Made by a program: the position numbers and the translations under genes
Assembly (NCBI GenBank): GCA_949316235.1
Contig: OX438743.1
Location: 23,371,771 to 23,435,770, forward strand
Direction: 5' to 3'
DNA length: 64,000 nucleotides
Source of the DNA: Oegoconia quadripuncta
Lineage: Eukaryota; Arthropoda; Insecta; Lepidoptera; Autostichidae
Shown: positions 10,182 through 19,628 of the stretch, piece by piece
Position numbering within the stretch: the stretch's first letter is position 1
How the letters are laid out: each line of letters opens with the position of its first letter
Notes under the pieces: generated by a model
Seen by the model: the letters and a program-made list of their open reading frames with translations, nothing else
What the model was told of the DNA's origin: nothing
Databases searched by the model: none

Positions 10182-11666
10182 AGGAGAAACGCTCATGCTT
10201 ATCCGCCCTCCTCGGGGGAGGGGGGCGGATTATGTCGGACTCCGGCACAGAAGGTGCCGGCCTACCGACTAAAAACTCCTGGGTGTTCCCTCGCGCGCGC
10301 CGTTGACGGCGTGGCCACGGGTACCATCTGGTATTCGTCCGCAGCCACGCCAGCGCGGTACCCGCCGCCAGGGCAAAAGCGGCGGCAGGCCCACCTCTGG
10401 GCTGGACCAGGGAGGAATCGCCTGGTCCAGCCACCTCTAGAAGGCGCGCGGAAAACACCGCGCGCGCCTTCTCGCGGGGCCTATGTGTGGGCGGTGATCC
10501 CCCCGGATCGCCACCCACGGCCCCGCAGGGTAGGGGGGGCAGAGGATCGCCTATCAGTAAAGATAAGCTCTCCTCCGTGCCCCCCGTGCGGCTGCATTTC
10601 CCCTCGCTCCGCGAGGCCTCTGCGAGTGACCGACCTCGCAGAGGTTTCCACGCCTCGCAGAGAGAGAGGACCGCTTTCCACGGCCCCTCCTTGGCGTCCG
10701 CAGCTCAAACCTGGCTGCGGGCGGCAAAGAGTGGCCGTCCCGCACGGCTACGACCTCTCAACAGAGAGGTCGTCCCCTACCATAGCGGCCTGCAACAGCG
10801 GGAGGCCCGTAGAGGCAGCTGGCTGACACCGCCCCTCCGACCCGCCCGCCGTCTTCCCCCCCCCCCCCCCGAACAGAGGGGGGGGGGCGCTCCCCACGAC
10901 CTCTCGTCGACGGCCGCAGCCTTAGCTGCAGTCGTCAAGGAGAGGTCGCCCACGTGCTGCAGACGATTTCACGGCGCCCCCTGCCCAGATGGGCATTCCT
11001 CAGGGAGCGCCGCTTCCTCGCCGCAGCCCGCTGTGGTGGAATTCGCCCTCCACCATCCCTCGTCGTTCCACTCCCGAAAACGAATTTTCGGGAGTGGGAC
11101 GACGAGGGCATTTCGGCGCCGAGGCGGGCCTCGGAGCCGAAACTTGGGCTGGTTTTTTATAGAGGTTTTCCTTCCTCGCGGTCCGGGCGGTTAAGCCAAG
11201 ACCCTCGGTCCCGGACTGCAGCTGAAAGCCGCGGTCCCGGATTACGAGCCCGGCGGTGGCAAGGGGTAGGAGGTTCCCCCTAACCTCCTCCCCAGGCCTG
11301 CTCGGCGGCAGTGCGAGTGCACACCGAGCCCACCCTTACTCCCCCACTAGGAGGGGAGCGTCTCCTGCTCCATCCGCAGTGCCCTCTGCTAAACCAGAGG
11401 GACACGCGGAGGAGCCCACCCTGTCAGACTATTAGCCATCGGTCAACAAGAACCCTTAAAGGGAAGTTGTTGACCGATGCCCAGGATGCACCGGCCCAAC
11501 GACTACCGTTCCCCCCAGACGTATCCAGGGGGACAAGTAGCCATCAGGCACACGAGGAGGTTGTCTGACATCGCACCCCACAAACATATGCCCCTAGCGG
11601 GATTCGAACCCGCGACCTTTTGGTATAGCAACAGAGTTTCTAACCACTACACCAAACAGGTCGTCA
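9945..11666 (-). mobile_element. SINE-2, split by a 1.43 kb retroposed insert
   Basis: The left part (9945-10149) matches the tail of the SINE at 34785-35036 (CGCCATCTAGTTCCAC, AACATCCATAACTCGGG, ACAAACATATGCCCC). The right part (11580-11666) repeats ACAAACATATGCCCC and continues TAGCGGGATTCGAACCCGCG to CACTACACCAAACAGGTCGT, the antisense B and A boxes. The repeated 14-15 bp is the target-site duplication of the insert at 10150-11579. Confidence 0.85.
10150..11579 (-). mobile_element. GC-rich, hairpin-dense retroposed insert of unrecognised family
   Basis: The left edge is 29 T residues (10150-10178), so the transcript reads leftward on the minus strand and ends in poly(A). Flanks are a 14-15 bp direct repeat (10135-10149 and 11580-11594) inside an otherwise continuous SINE, the mark of target-primed reverse transcription. 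The body is strongly GC-rich and carries at least 14 successive stem-loops. The largest is 11057-11108 (24-bp stem, one G-T mismatch, 4-nt loop). Others include 11111-11142 (14 bp, one mismatch), 11437-11479 (13 bp), 10439-10472, 10401-10431 (11 bp) and 10617-10644 (10 bp). A minus frame 10177-10518 (113 aa, Pro/Arg-rich) ends with a TAA formed at the poly(A) junction; a plus frame at 10487-11194 is low-complexity. Neither shows a known domain. Best guess: 5'-truncated 3' end of a GC-rich (R1-clade-like) LINE; alternative: retrocopy of a structured non-coding RNA. Confidence 0.75.
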
Positions 11667-11779
11667 GGTGAACTCAGTTGATTTTTATTACAACCTTTTA
11701 TTTAGTTTGCAATGTATGGAAGTTGTCCGTTTCAAAATTTGCAAAGCATTTTTCAACCACTTATGTGAACAATGCAATA

Positions 11780-12207
11780 TTGGGTATTTACCTATGAAAT
11801 TGGAGTTTTTTTTTTTTTTTTCTTCGTTAATCATATGTACCAATTCCTGCGATTTTCAAAGCTATATCCAAATTTGTTTTTATTTGGAAAATTGAATATT
11901 ATTTCAAGGTTTCACATGAAATATTTTTTAATTTCTGGGCTAAACACATAATAAAAAAATTTTGAACAGAGCTCTTTTCATGTGCTTCCCATAATCATTT
12001 CTTAGATTCGGTGAAACTTTTATAAAGCGGTTACTTTTAAAAATTAACGCTGCCTATACTTAACTTAATGTTATCCGATAATACACACAAAGTTTAGCTA
12101 AATTTGGATTTGCTGTTCCCAAAAAAAAATCAAAAATGTTTGTATGGAGAAAACAGTCTTAATGAAATTCTTCATACAAAACGCCAATTTCATAGGTAGG
12201 GACCTAA
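11780..12207. mobile_element. Mariner-type MITE, complete (428 bp)
   Basis: Terminal inverted repeats: TTGGGTATTTACCTATGAAA-TTGG at the left and the reverse complement of TTAGGTCCCTACCTATGAAA-TTGG at the right, with TA on both sides (11778-11779, 12208-12209). These are the target duplication and TIR style of Tc1/mariner elements. The interior is AT-rich without transposase. Related copies lie at 38239-38660, 57474-57886 and truncated at 13325-13660. Confidence 0.75.
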
Positions 12208-12439
12208 TATTATGGTACTATCGAGCTGATCTGATGATGGAGTCAGAAGATTGTCACTGGACTTGTTGTAAAAAATAATATAAATATGAGCACAACATAG
12301 AATAGTCTTTTTATGTCCAGGCTATGAGACAACACCATCTAGTTTAAGTGAATTATGGCCCGTATTAATAAACAGTTTTCAAAATTGAGATGTCCTTAAG
12401 ATGACGCTTGAGAATCTGAAAGAACTCTCGCAATGATTT

Positions 12440-12524
12440 TTATTTTTTTGAAGCTTTATTCATGAAGTGCATTGTAGATTTTTTTTCTACAATAAAGTGT
12501 ATTTGATTGATTGATTGATTGAAT
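12440..12524 (+). repeat. LINE 3' terminus with (TTGA)n tail
   Basis: TACAATAAAGTGTATTTGAT followed by repeated TTGATTGA to 12521. A similar end (AATAAAGCGTATTTGATTGA) is at 3458-3477. It directly abuts the satellite array that follows. Confidence 0.45.
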
Positions 12525-13010
12525 GATAAACTTTCGCAGTGACGTACATCGCAGCAAAGAACTTTCGCGACAACGTCCGTCGCTATGATAAACTTTCGCA
12601 GTAACGTACATCGCAGCAGAGAACTTTCGCGACAACGTCCGTCGCTATGATAAACTTTCGCAGTAACGTACATCGCAGCAAAGAACTTTCGCGACAACGT
12701 CCGTCGCTATGATAAACTTTCGCAATAACGTACATCGCAGCAAAGAACTTTCGCGACAACGTCCGTCGCTATGATAAACTTTCGCAGTAACGTACATCGC
12801 ACCAAAGAACTTTCGCGACAACGTCCGTCGCTATGATAAACTTTCGCAGTAACTTACATCGCACCAAAGAACTTTCGCGACAACGTCCGTCGCTATGATA
12901 AACTTTCGCTGTAACGTACATCGCACCAAAGAACTTTCGCGACAACGTCCGTCGCTATGATAAACTTTCGCAGTAACGTACATCGCAGTAATGAACTTCG
13001 CAACTATGAT
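12525..13010. repeat. Satellite: about eight tandem copies of a 62-bp unit
   Basis: Units start with GATAAACTTTCGC at 12525, 12587, 12649, 12711, 12773, 12835, 12897 and 12959, an exact 62-bp period. Copies differ at only a few positions; the last is decayed. Each unit is itself two related 31-bp halves, sharing AACTTTCGC, AACGT and TCGC at equal spacing (20 of 31 positions match). The spurious minus frame across it (12440-12697) is not a gene. Confidence 0.97.
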
Positions 13011-13324
13011 TTACACTCTGAACATATTTAAAATCGGTTTCAAATTCTTGTCAGTGGTGATAGGTACGAAACCCACAGGGTACGAGTCCTTACTACCTTT
13101 TTTTGTTGGAACCACACAACCATGGAATATTCACCAGCATTTAATAAATTAAATGGCTGAGCTCATTTCGCATTACCCGACGCGCAATGGTAAATAAAGC
13201 CATGTAGAGTTGGAATGTCCTAGCTTCTAATTCCAGCACTGTTGGCAGACAGGGACGGTTTGAGAGGAATTCAATGACCCCGTTTTGATAAAAAAATCAT
13301 TCTGCATTTTGCCTACAGCTTTTA

Positions 13325-13660
13325 AATTGGAGTTTTTTTTCCTTCGTTAATCATATGTACCAATTCCTGCGATTTTCAAAGCTATATCAAAATTTGTTTT
13401 TTATTTGGAAAATGGAATATTTTTTCAATTATAATTTTACATTAAATATTTTTTAATTTCCGGGCTAAATCACATAATAAAAAAAATTTAACAGAGCTCT
13501 TTTCATGTGCTTCCCATAATCATTTCTTAGATTCGCTGAAAGTTTTATAAAGCGGTTTCTTTTAAAAATTAACGCTGCCTGTACTTAACTTAATGTTATC
13601 CGATAATACACACAAAGTTTAGCTAAATTTGGATTTGCCGTTCCCAAAAAAAAATTCAAT
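13325..13660. mobile_element. Mariner-type MITE, truncated at both ends
   Basis: Matches the interior of 11780-12207 (ACCAATTCCTGCGATTTTCA, GAGCTCTTTTCATGTGCTTC, AATTAACGCTGCCT) but lacks both TIRs. Confidence 0.65.
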
Positions 13661-13786
13661 ACATACGGCGACTTTCAAATTATAACAAGGTAACACAGAT
13701 TTTTGTGAGATTAGCGCTACCATAGACAAACTGTGCATACGGTTTTGTAGGCCATTGTTTAATTAAGACCATGTAGTCGATTTAAA

Positions 13787-13935
13787 GAGCGTCGGTTGCT
13801 CAGTAGTTAAGACGCGGTTTCCCAATTGAGGAGGTCCGCGTTCGATTCCCAGGCAGGCCATGTACCAATGAGTTTTAAAATTATGTGCATTTATTCGATT
13901 TGTGAATATTTAGATTATAAGGAAGTAAATACTTC
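13787..13935 (+). mobile_element. SINE-4, head part
   Basis: GCGTCGGTTGCTCAGTAGTT carries an A-box-like start and GTCCGCGTTCGATTCCCAGG a B box, then CATGTACCAATGAG as in the antisense copies at 37612, 45882 and 63553. It is truncated after about 145 nt. Confidence 0.6.
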
Positions 13936-14289
13936 AACCGCTCTACGATATTCACTTTAATTATTATTATATATCCTTGTATAACGATACCAAATAATAA
14001 CCGCAAATAAGCCACAGTTTCAGTCAAAGTTCCCTAAATACGTCCCTGACTCTCTCCAATGGCGGCAAGGCGTCACGAGGGTAGCTGTAAATAATGGCCT
14101 GATTGGGCATGCGTCGCGGGCGACGGCACGCCTGTAAAAATCTCGTAAAAATACACCAGGCATAGATATTAAACTGGCGAGTGCGTGAGGAATGGAAGCA
14201 GCTTACATTTTGTAAGATTAAGAGGGGTATAGAGCAAAGTGTTAAGTTCAAACAGATAATCTTAAAATAATATAAATAAAATTAAGCTT

Positions 14290-14612
14290 TTAAACTCGAC
14301 TATGATTATCACATAGCATATTATAAAATATCAGATTATTTAGATGATAAACAATCATGGACATAACCAGCCCGTTCGCATAACCAGGCTATTTCACAAT
14401 TAATAATGAAATATTATAACATTAAATAATAATTAATAATTTTGTAATATAAAAACCTTTTTTTTAAAAAGAGCGACCTCTCGAGTTTCTTGCTTGTTCT
14501 TCTCAGGGGAAAATAGCATTTTGAACAAGCAGTAGCTTTAAAAATGTAAAATCTGACTATTTTAAGTGTACCCTGTGTACCTACAAAATAAAGCAGTTTT
14601 TGATTTTTTGAT
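14290..14612 (+). pseudogene. LINE 3' end
   Basis: Antepenultimate coding remnant (CAATCATGGACATAACC) and 3' UTR (AAAAAGAGCGACCTCTCGAG, TTTCTTGCTTGTTCTTCTCA) related to the 1104-1340 end and closest to the antisense copies at 41812 and 50696; ends in a TTTTTGAT-rich tail. Confidence 0.6.
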
Positions 14613-14790
14613 ATTTACTGTAATCACTTATGTGCCTTTATGAGACTGTTCCTAAACAGGGAAGGAAAACATGCATGCTGCATGCTACGCTCTTGTCGGT
14701 GGAGTAACCGCCTGCATGCCTAAGAAGTAGAAATTCTAAGGCATGTGAAGTCCCCAACCCTATGACGACGACTATGGCCCATACTCTGAA
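14612..14790 (+). mobile_element. SINE-4, tail part
   Basis: Contains CACTTATGTGCC, GGAAGGAAAACATGC and CTAAGGCATGTGAAGTCCCC-AACCC, the sense orientation of the tail seen in antisense at 37612-37912. It is rearranged and lacks the tRNA-like head. Confidence 0.45.
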
Positions 14791-15289
14791 TGCAATCCAC
14801 AGACTAGCAGTAGCTGGATTGTGGTGAAGCACTACTCCCAGGCTGATACTGGAGATGTCCAGGAGTAGGCCACAGAATGTAGAGAGATGAGGTTGAGCCG
14901 GATCTTGAGTCGTTGTCAGTGACAACTTATATTTAAAAGGTATCACGTTCACAAACAATAATACGTACACAAAATAACTTTTATATTGGTGAAAAGGAAT
15001 AAACTGAATTTATTAGTTTTGTAGTTCAAACAATATTAATAGAAAAGTATACGTCCAGTCTTTGTAACAGTAAATCATGAACTGAATAAACAAAAGATAC
15101 ACAGAAAGAGAGATAGAGAAAGAAAGAACAGGCAGAATTCAAATTTTGAATTTAAAATATTATGACTTGACCGAAAAAGAAACAAACAAGGAGAATACTG
15201 AATAAAGAGAACCAACGAGGCGCATGGCGTCTCGTTACAATGGAATGTTAATACCCCCAGGACTAGACACGTCGAACTGGAGATGATAA

Positions 15290-15965
15290 GAAGTCTCAAA
15301 GGAATTATGAACATGGACTGCGATAAAATGCTTCCTGCTCATATATTCAAACGCAACTTTAAGGCATACGAACCCACAAGGGACGAATGGAAAAGAGGTC
15401 TTGAACCTGCCTGGGCAGATGGTCTCATATGATACACAGATGGCTCCAAGATGGAGTCAGGTGCAAGCGCAGGCATTTCTGCGAAGGACTATGAAATCAG
15501 TCAAAGGGTTGTTATGCTACAACCAGGCGGAAACCTATGCAATAGCAGCATGTGCAAAAGAGAATATAAATAGCCATACCACTGGTAAAACTATCTATCT
15601 AAGTGACAGTCAGGCGGCACTAAAAGCCTTACCGTCGTGTACGGTGTACATATTCTAAAGTGTTCATGGGCAATAATGTAGCAGGTCTATCCAAGAAAAT
15701 CTGCAGGTGGAACAGAGTTCCGTAGTAGGCGCGCTTACTGGTCATTATGGACGATGGACCTCTTATTTAAAATGGGCCTAGCTGAAAAATGGGCATGCAA
15801 CAAAGAAAGGGAATCAATGAAGCACCTTCTGTGTGACTGCGATGCCATGGCCGCAAGGCGTATGCATCTTTTGGGTAAGGGGTATCCTGAACCCCGAAAC
15901 TATATAATCTTTCCACTAACCTGTGTCATAAGGGTTATGAAGTCTATAAGTTGGCAGTAGGAGAG
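15290..15965 (+). pseudogene. LINE fragment with RNase H domain and terminal Cys/His tail
   Basis: The + strand shows the RNase H motif Y-T-D-G-S-K (15433-15450), directly after an in-frame stop. The second conserved acidic block QAETYAIAACA comes after a frameshift, followed by the L-S-D-S-Q-A-A-L-K-A-L block. A later piece (15754-15960) gives W-A-C-N-K-E-R-E-S-M-K-H-L-L-C-D-C-D-A, the Cys/His tail found after RNase H in I- and R-type LINEs. Several stops and frameshifts make it non-functional. It is a different LINE from the one that starts at about 16020. Confidence 0.7.
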
Positions 15966-16019
15966 ACCGAAGGCAGGGAAGTGCACAAAAGCTGCAGTGG
16001 GATGTTTACGAGTTGATGA

Positions 16020-16920
16020 TGATTATATGATGATGATCAATGATTTACCATCGGTGGTTCAACATGCAATCAGTCTGCTATTTGCGGATGACCTGAAGTT
16101 GCTGTATGCGATAAAGGATACGGGGGATTGTGAACGTTTGCAAAATGATATCAACAGAGTGGTGGAGTGGAATCACACCAACGGGATACTAAATGCGTAG
16201 TGATCACTCTTACCCGAGCGCGCAAGCCTATCGTGTATGACTACTGTATAGAGGACACGCCAATCAAACGAGTTTCAGAGGTGCGCGATCTGGGCGTTAT
16301 TGTCACGCAAGATTTAAATTTCCGTAAGCATATTGTGAATGTATGCAAGAAAGCATATAGGAATCTAGGTTTTATACTGAGACAAATACGTACATTCACA
16401 AACATGAGAGCGGTCAAGGCTTTATATGATGCTCTAGTGCAGAGCCACCTGGAGTATGGTGCAGGTGTGTGGGCCCCACATGAGGCTAAATACAAAATAA
16501 TGCTGGAACGGATTCAAAACAAGTTCGCCCGTCAATTATATTTAAAATTATACGGCGTTTACCCATTTTACCCATTGATGTATCCAACTCTATTCGTGCT
16601 GGGTATGGTTGGTTACAACAAACTGGAGACATGAAGAGACTTCCAATTAGCATTAATAATACTTAAATTAATTAGGGGAGTAGATTGCAATCCAGGTATC
16701 CTGGAAAATATAAAACTGTGTGTACCTGATGAGTACGTCACGCGACGACGGCGGCCGCGACTGCTGGCGGTGCCGTGCGGGCGCACCAACTTGTTGAGGA
16801 AGGCTCCCATGACGCGAGCGATTCTAATTTTAAACGAGGTAGCGGAGAGAATAGACTTGTTCTCATGTCCTCTGAGTGAATTCACAAAAGTCGCGCTATA
16901 TGTTGTATGTTATATAAGTA
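16020..16920 (+). pseudogene. LINE reverse transcriptase (catalytic core to C-terminus), one frameshift
   Basis: Starts with I-N-D-L-P and contains the RT catalytic box F-A-D-D (16081-16092, usual form Y/FADD). A frameshift near 16190 is followed by V-R-D-L-G-V-I-V-T-Q-D-L-N-F, the thumb region, LVQSHLEYGAGVWAP, YPTLFVLGM and a C-terminal segment ending about 16918. Stops at 16198 and 16632 interrupt it. No endonuclease or palm start is present, so it is 5'-truncated. The fragment at 8590-9065 belongs to a related element. Confidence 0.78.
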
Positions 16921-18106
16921 GCTAATGATTAGTATGCCTAAATTTTATTGTTTGATATATTAACTATTATACTATTTAGCTGGTTCGTACATTATTGCAT
17001 TGGTTTCGACTGTAATGATAATGTATCGTAATAATAATAATAAATAAATAAAAAATATTCTAACCGTGCATTCTATAACACGTTTTAACGGCGGCTCATC
17101 TCCTGTCATGTGTGCATTTAAAGTCTTAATATTTAGAACATCCAAACACTAATGTTTGTGATATCACGACCACTCCATTTGGGATAAAGATCAAGACGTT
17201 ATAACAATATTCTAAAATTATGCTAAATTTACCAATTAAACTACCTATGAATAAAAAATGTAATCTAAGTCAATACCGGGCAATGTACCTACCTATGAGC
17301 CTGGCACGTATCGCAATAATAATAGGATTCGATTACTACTCCATCTCGGGTGCAAAGATTCTTTCATTCATGGTTTTATCGCTTGTTGTAACTCATATTC
17401 TTTCGTAGAATCAGTTGAAAACCACTGCATCGAACTGCAGAACATTTGCATATCCATTTTCTCATTCATTTCACATCCGCCGACGCCTTTGTCCGTAGTT
17501 CGTATCATTAATATTCCCCAGACGTTCCGTATTCCATCAGGCTTCGTCCGTCCATCACGACACGGCCTCATACTCGACTTCACGATGCAACTGCATAAGT
17601 CTTGGTCATTACAGATTTACGGCCACCAACCGACAAGCGAACGCGTTTACGACCACGCTTGTCGGTCGTGCGTCTCGTAAGTCGAGCGTAAAAAGTTACA
17701 GTGTTGCGTATTTAAGATATGTTTGGTTGGTTTTGGTAACGACATGTGTAGAATTGTGAAGTAGGGATATAAATATGTGTGTATACCTACAGAGTATAAT
17801 GAACAGTCACCTGCAGAGAAACCAGACCCCCTATTCACATAGTGACTGTAAGTCGGGGTTTCAGGTTTCGCTGCAGCTGACTGTACAAGTTATTTCGGCA
17901 CGTATCTTTTTTGTCACTTTCGTAAGAAAACTGACCACCTTCTATTCAACAATACTTTCCTGCTACGTAACAAGCACATGTTATTAAAACACACTCTGTT
18001 TACAGATTGCTTTCCTCTCCCAGGGTGGGACGGAAGAACAGCGCCCAGTTTTAATGTTTTATATGTTAAGTTTGTTTTGTAGTGTGTGACTTGTGGCGAA
18101 TAAACA
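16921..18106. other. Mostly unannotated; one short family-J repeat
   Basis: A family-J repeat occurs at 17085-17195 (CATCTCCTGTCATGTGTGCA, ATCACGACCACTCCATTTGG). The remainder shows only short, unconvincing open frames and no recognised motif. Confidence 0.4.
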
Positions 18107-18990
18107 ATCAAATCAAAATATTTTATTTCATAGGATAAAATTATCACTTGAAAACGTCACTATTAATATTACATTTAAATTTACTGCTCATTCACAATGC
18201 TGACTCCCCAGAGAAGAACGAGCAAGAAACTCTAGGGTTGCTCTTTTAAACAGATTATGGGTTACAATTTATGATTTGATAATTACATGATAACAAGACA
18301 GCTATGTCCATTGTCCATGCTTGCTTATCATTCAAATAGTCAGTGATTTAATAATAGCCTTTTGCTAATAATTTCTGTTTTATGATTGCTTTAAATTTAT
18401 TTAAAGGCAAACTTTGAATATCTACTGGAACTTTATTATAAAAGCGTATACATTAACCCTTTGAAGGATTTACTAACTTTGTGAAGTTGGCTAACATAAA
18501 CAGATAACTGGTTCTTATTCCTTGTATTAACATTGTGCCTATCACTATTTTTAGCGAATAAGGTTATATTTTTTTTGCATATAACAAATTCTCATAAATG
18601 TATTGAGATGCCATTGTTAATATATTAATTCCCTTCTTATCTCTAAGAGACACTCTAGGTCCTAATTTATAAATGGCACGAATAGCACGCTTCTGCAGAA
18701 CAAAAATGATATGTATGTTAGCAGCGTGTTCCCATAACATATGCCATATGACATCAAGCTGTGGAAATGGCTAAAGTAAACCAGTCTTGTTCTATGAACC
18801 TCGGTTAAATTTCTGTTTTTTTTTACTACATACGCTGCAGAAGCAAGCTTTTTCGCTATTTTCTCAATATGAGGCCCCCACTGAAGCTGAGCATCCAATG
18901 TCAGTCCTAAAAAGACAGTAGTGTCTACAAGGTCCATTTTATCACCTCGTACAAATATGTCAGTAGACAGTTTTTCTTTCTTTTTAAAAA
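18107..18990 (-). pseudogene. LINE reverse transcriptase C-terminal part and 3' UTR
   Basis: A minus frame (18937-18662) reads M-D-L-V-D-T-T-V-F-L-G-L-T-L-D, W-G-P-H-I-E-K-I-A-K-K-L-A-S-A and S-Y-G-I-C-Y-G-N, aligned with 352-1104. It breaks at the LLWGN motif and continues in decayed form to the 3' UTR, which ends with TCAAATCAAAATATTTTATT at 18108. Confidence 0.78.
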
Positions 18991-19104
18991 GAATAGATCC
19001 AACACATCTGTTCCCGCGTGTATTTCAAGGGCGATGGGTTCACCCCCAGGATATTTCGAAAGGTGAACCATGGATATTGCTTCAAGCATTAATATTTTAA
19101 AGTA

Positions 19105-19300
19105 TAAAGTGTAAAGGCGTGCCCACGCTGCGGCTTCCGATGCGTGGTCGCCACCTGAGAAACAAAGTCCTACCAGCAATGTGCGCCGCCCACTGCCACT
19201 TAAAGGCAATTCTTCGGGCTATATCCGTCACCTTGGTTCTCCTGCGGATCTCCTCATTTCTGATCTGATTTCTGAGGTCCTAGCCATGTTTGATGGATAT
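19105..19300 (-). pseudogene. RTE-type LINE fragment
   Basis: Antisense reading of GTCACCTTGGTTCTCCTGCG-GATCTCCTC gives N-E-E-I-R-R-R-T-K-V-T-D, a conserved segment of RTE-clade reverse transcriptases in Lepidoptera. The same block is at 27750-27800. Confidence 0.5.
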
Positions 19301-19628
19301 CCGTTAAGCCGGTTCGAACATATTTAGCTTTTAACAGGGTTGATTTATCTGGATGACACTTGTATAATCATTCGTTTCATTAGGAGTTTTCTAAATTTTA
19401 AATTAAAAAAACAATCACGTTTGTTCAGTTTGCTACACGCCAGCGACCGGCAATGAAGCCAAGCTCACAGTGCGGCGGGTTCCTAGAATTGTACAACGTT
19501 TGATTCTTTGAACGACTAGCCAGGCACCATGATAGGCTCAAGCCAGCTGTCAGGGTAGACGTAACCTTAGGCTGTTGAAGATGCTGACGGAGTTCGACAT
19601 TATTATCGTATAATTTGTATTATTACAG

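Noticed and set aside
10487..11194. Open frame of 235 codons on the + strand in the GC-rich insert
   Set aside because: Low-complexity Pro/Arg/Ser composition with no domain; it runs antisense to the poly(A)-defined transcript. Long open frames are expected by chance in GC-rich DNA.
12440..12697. 85-codon minus-strand frame
   Set aside because: Lies in the satellite array; the 62-bp period shifts frame each unit, so it is a chance frame.
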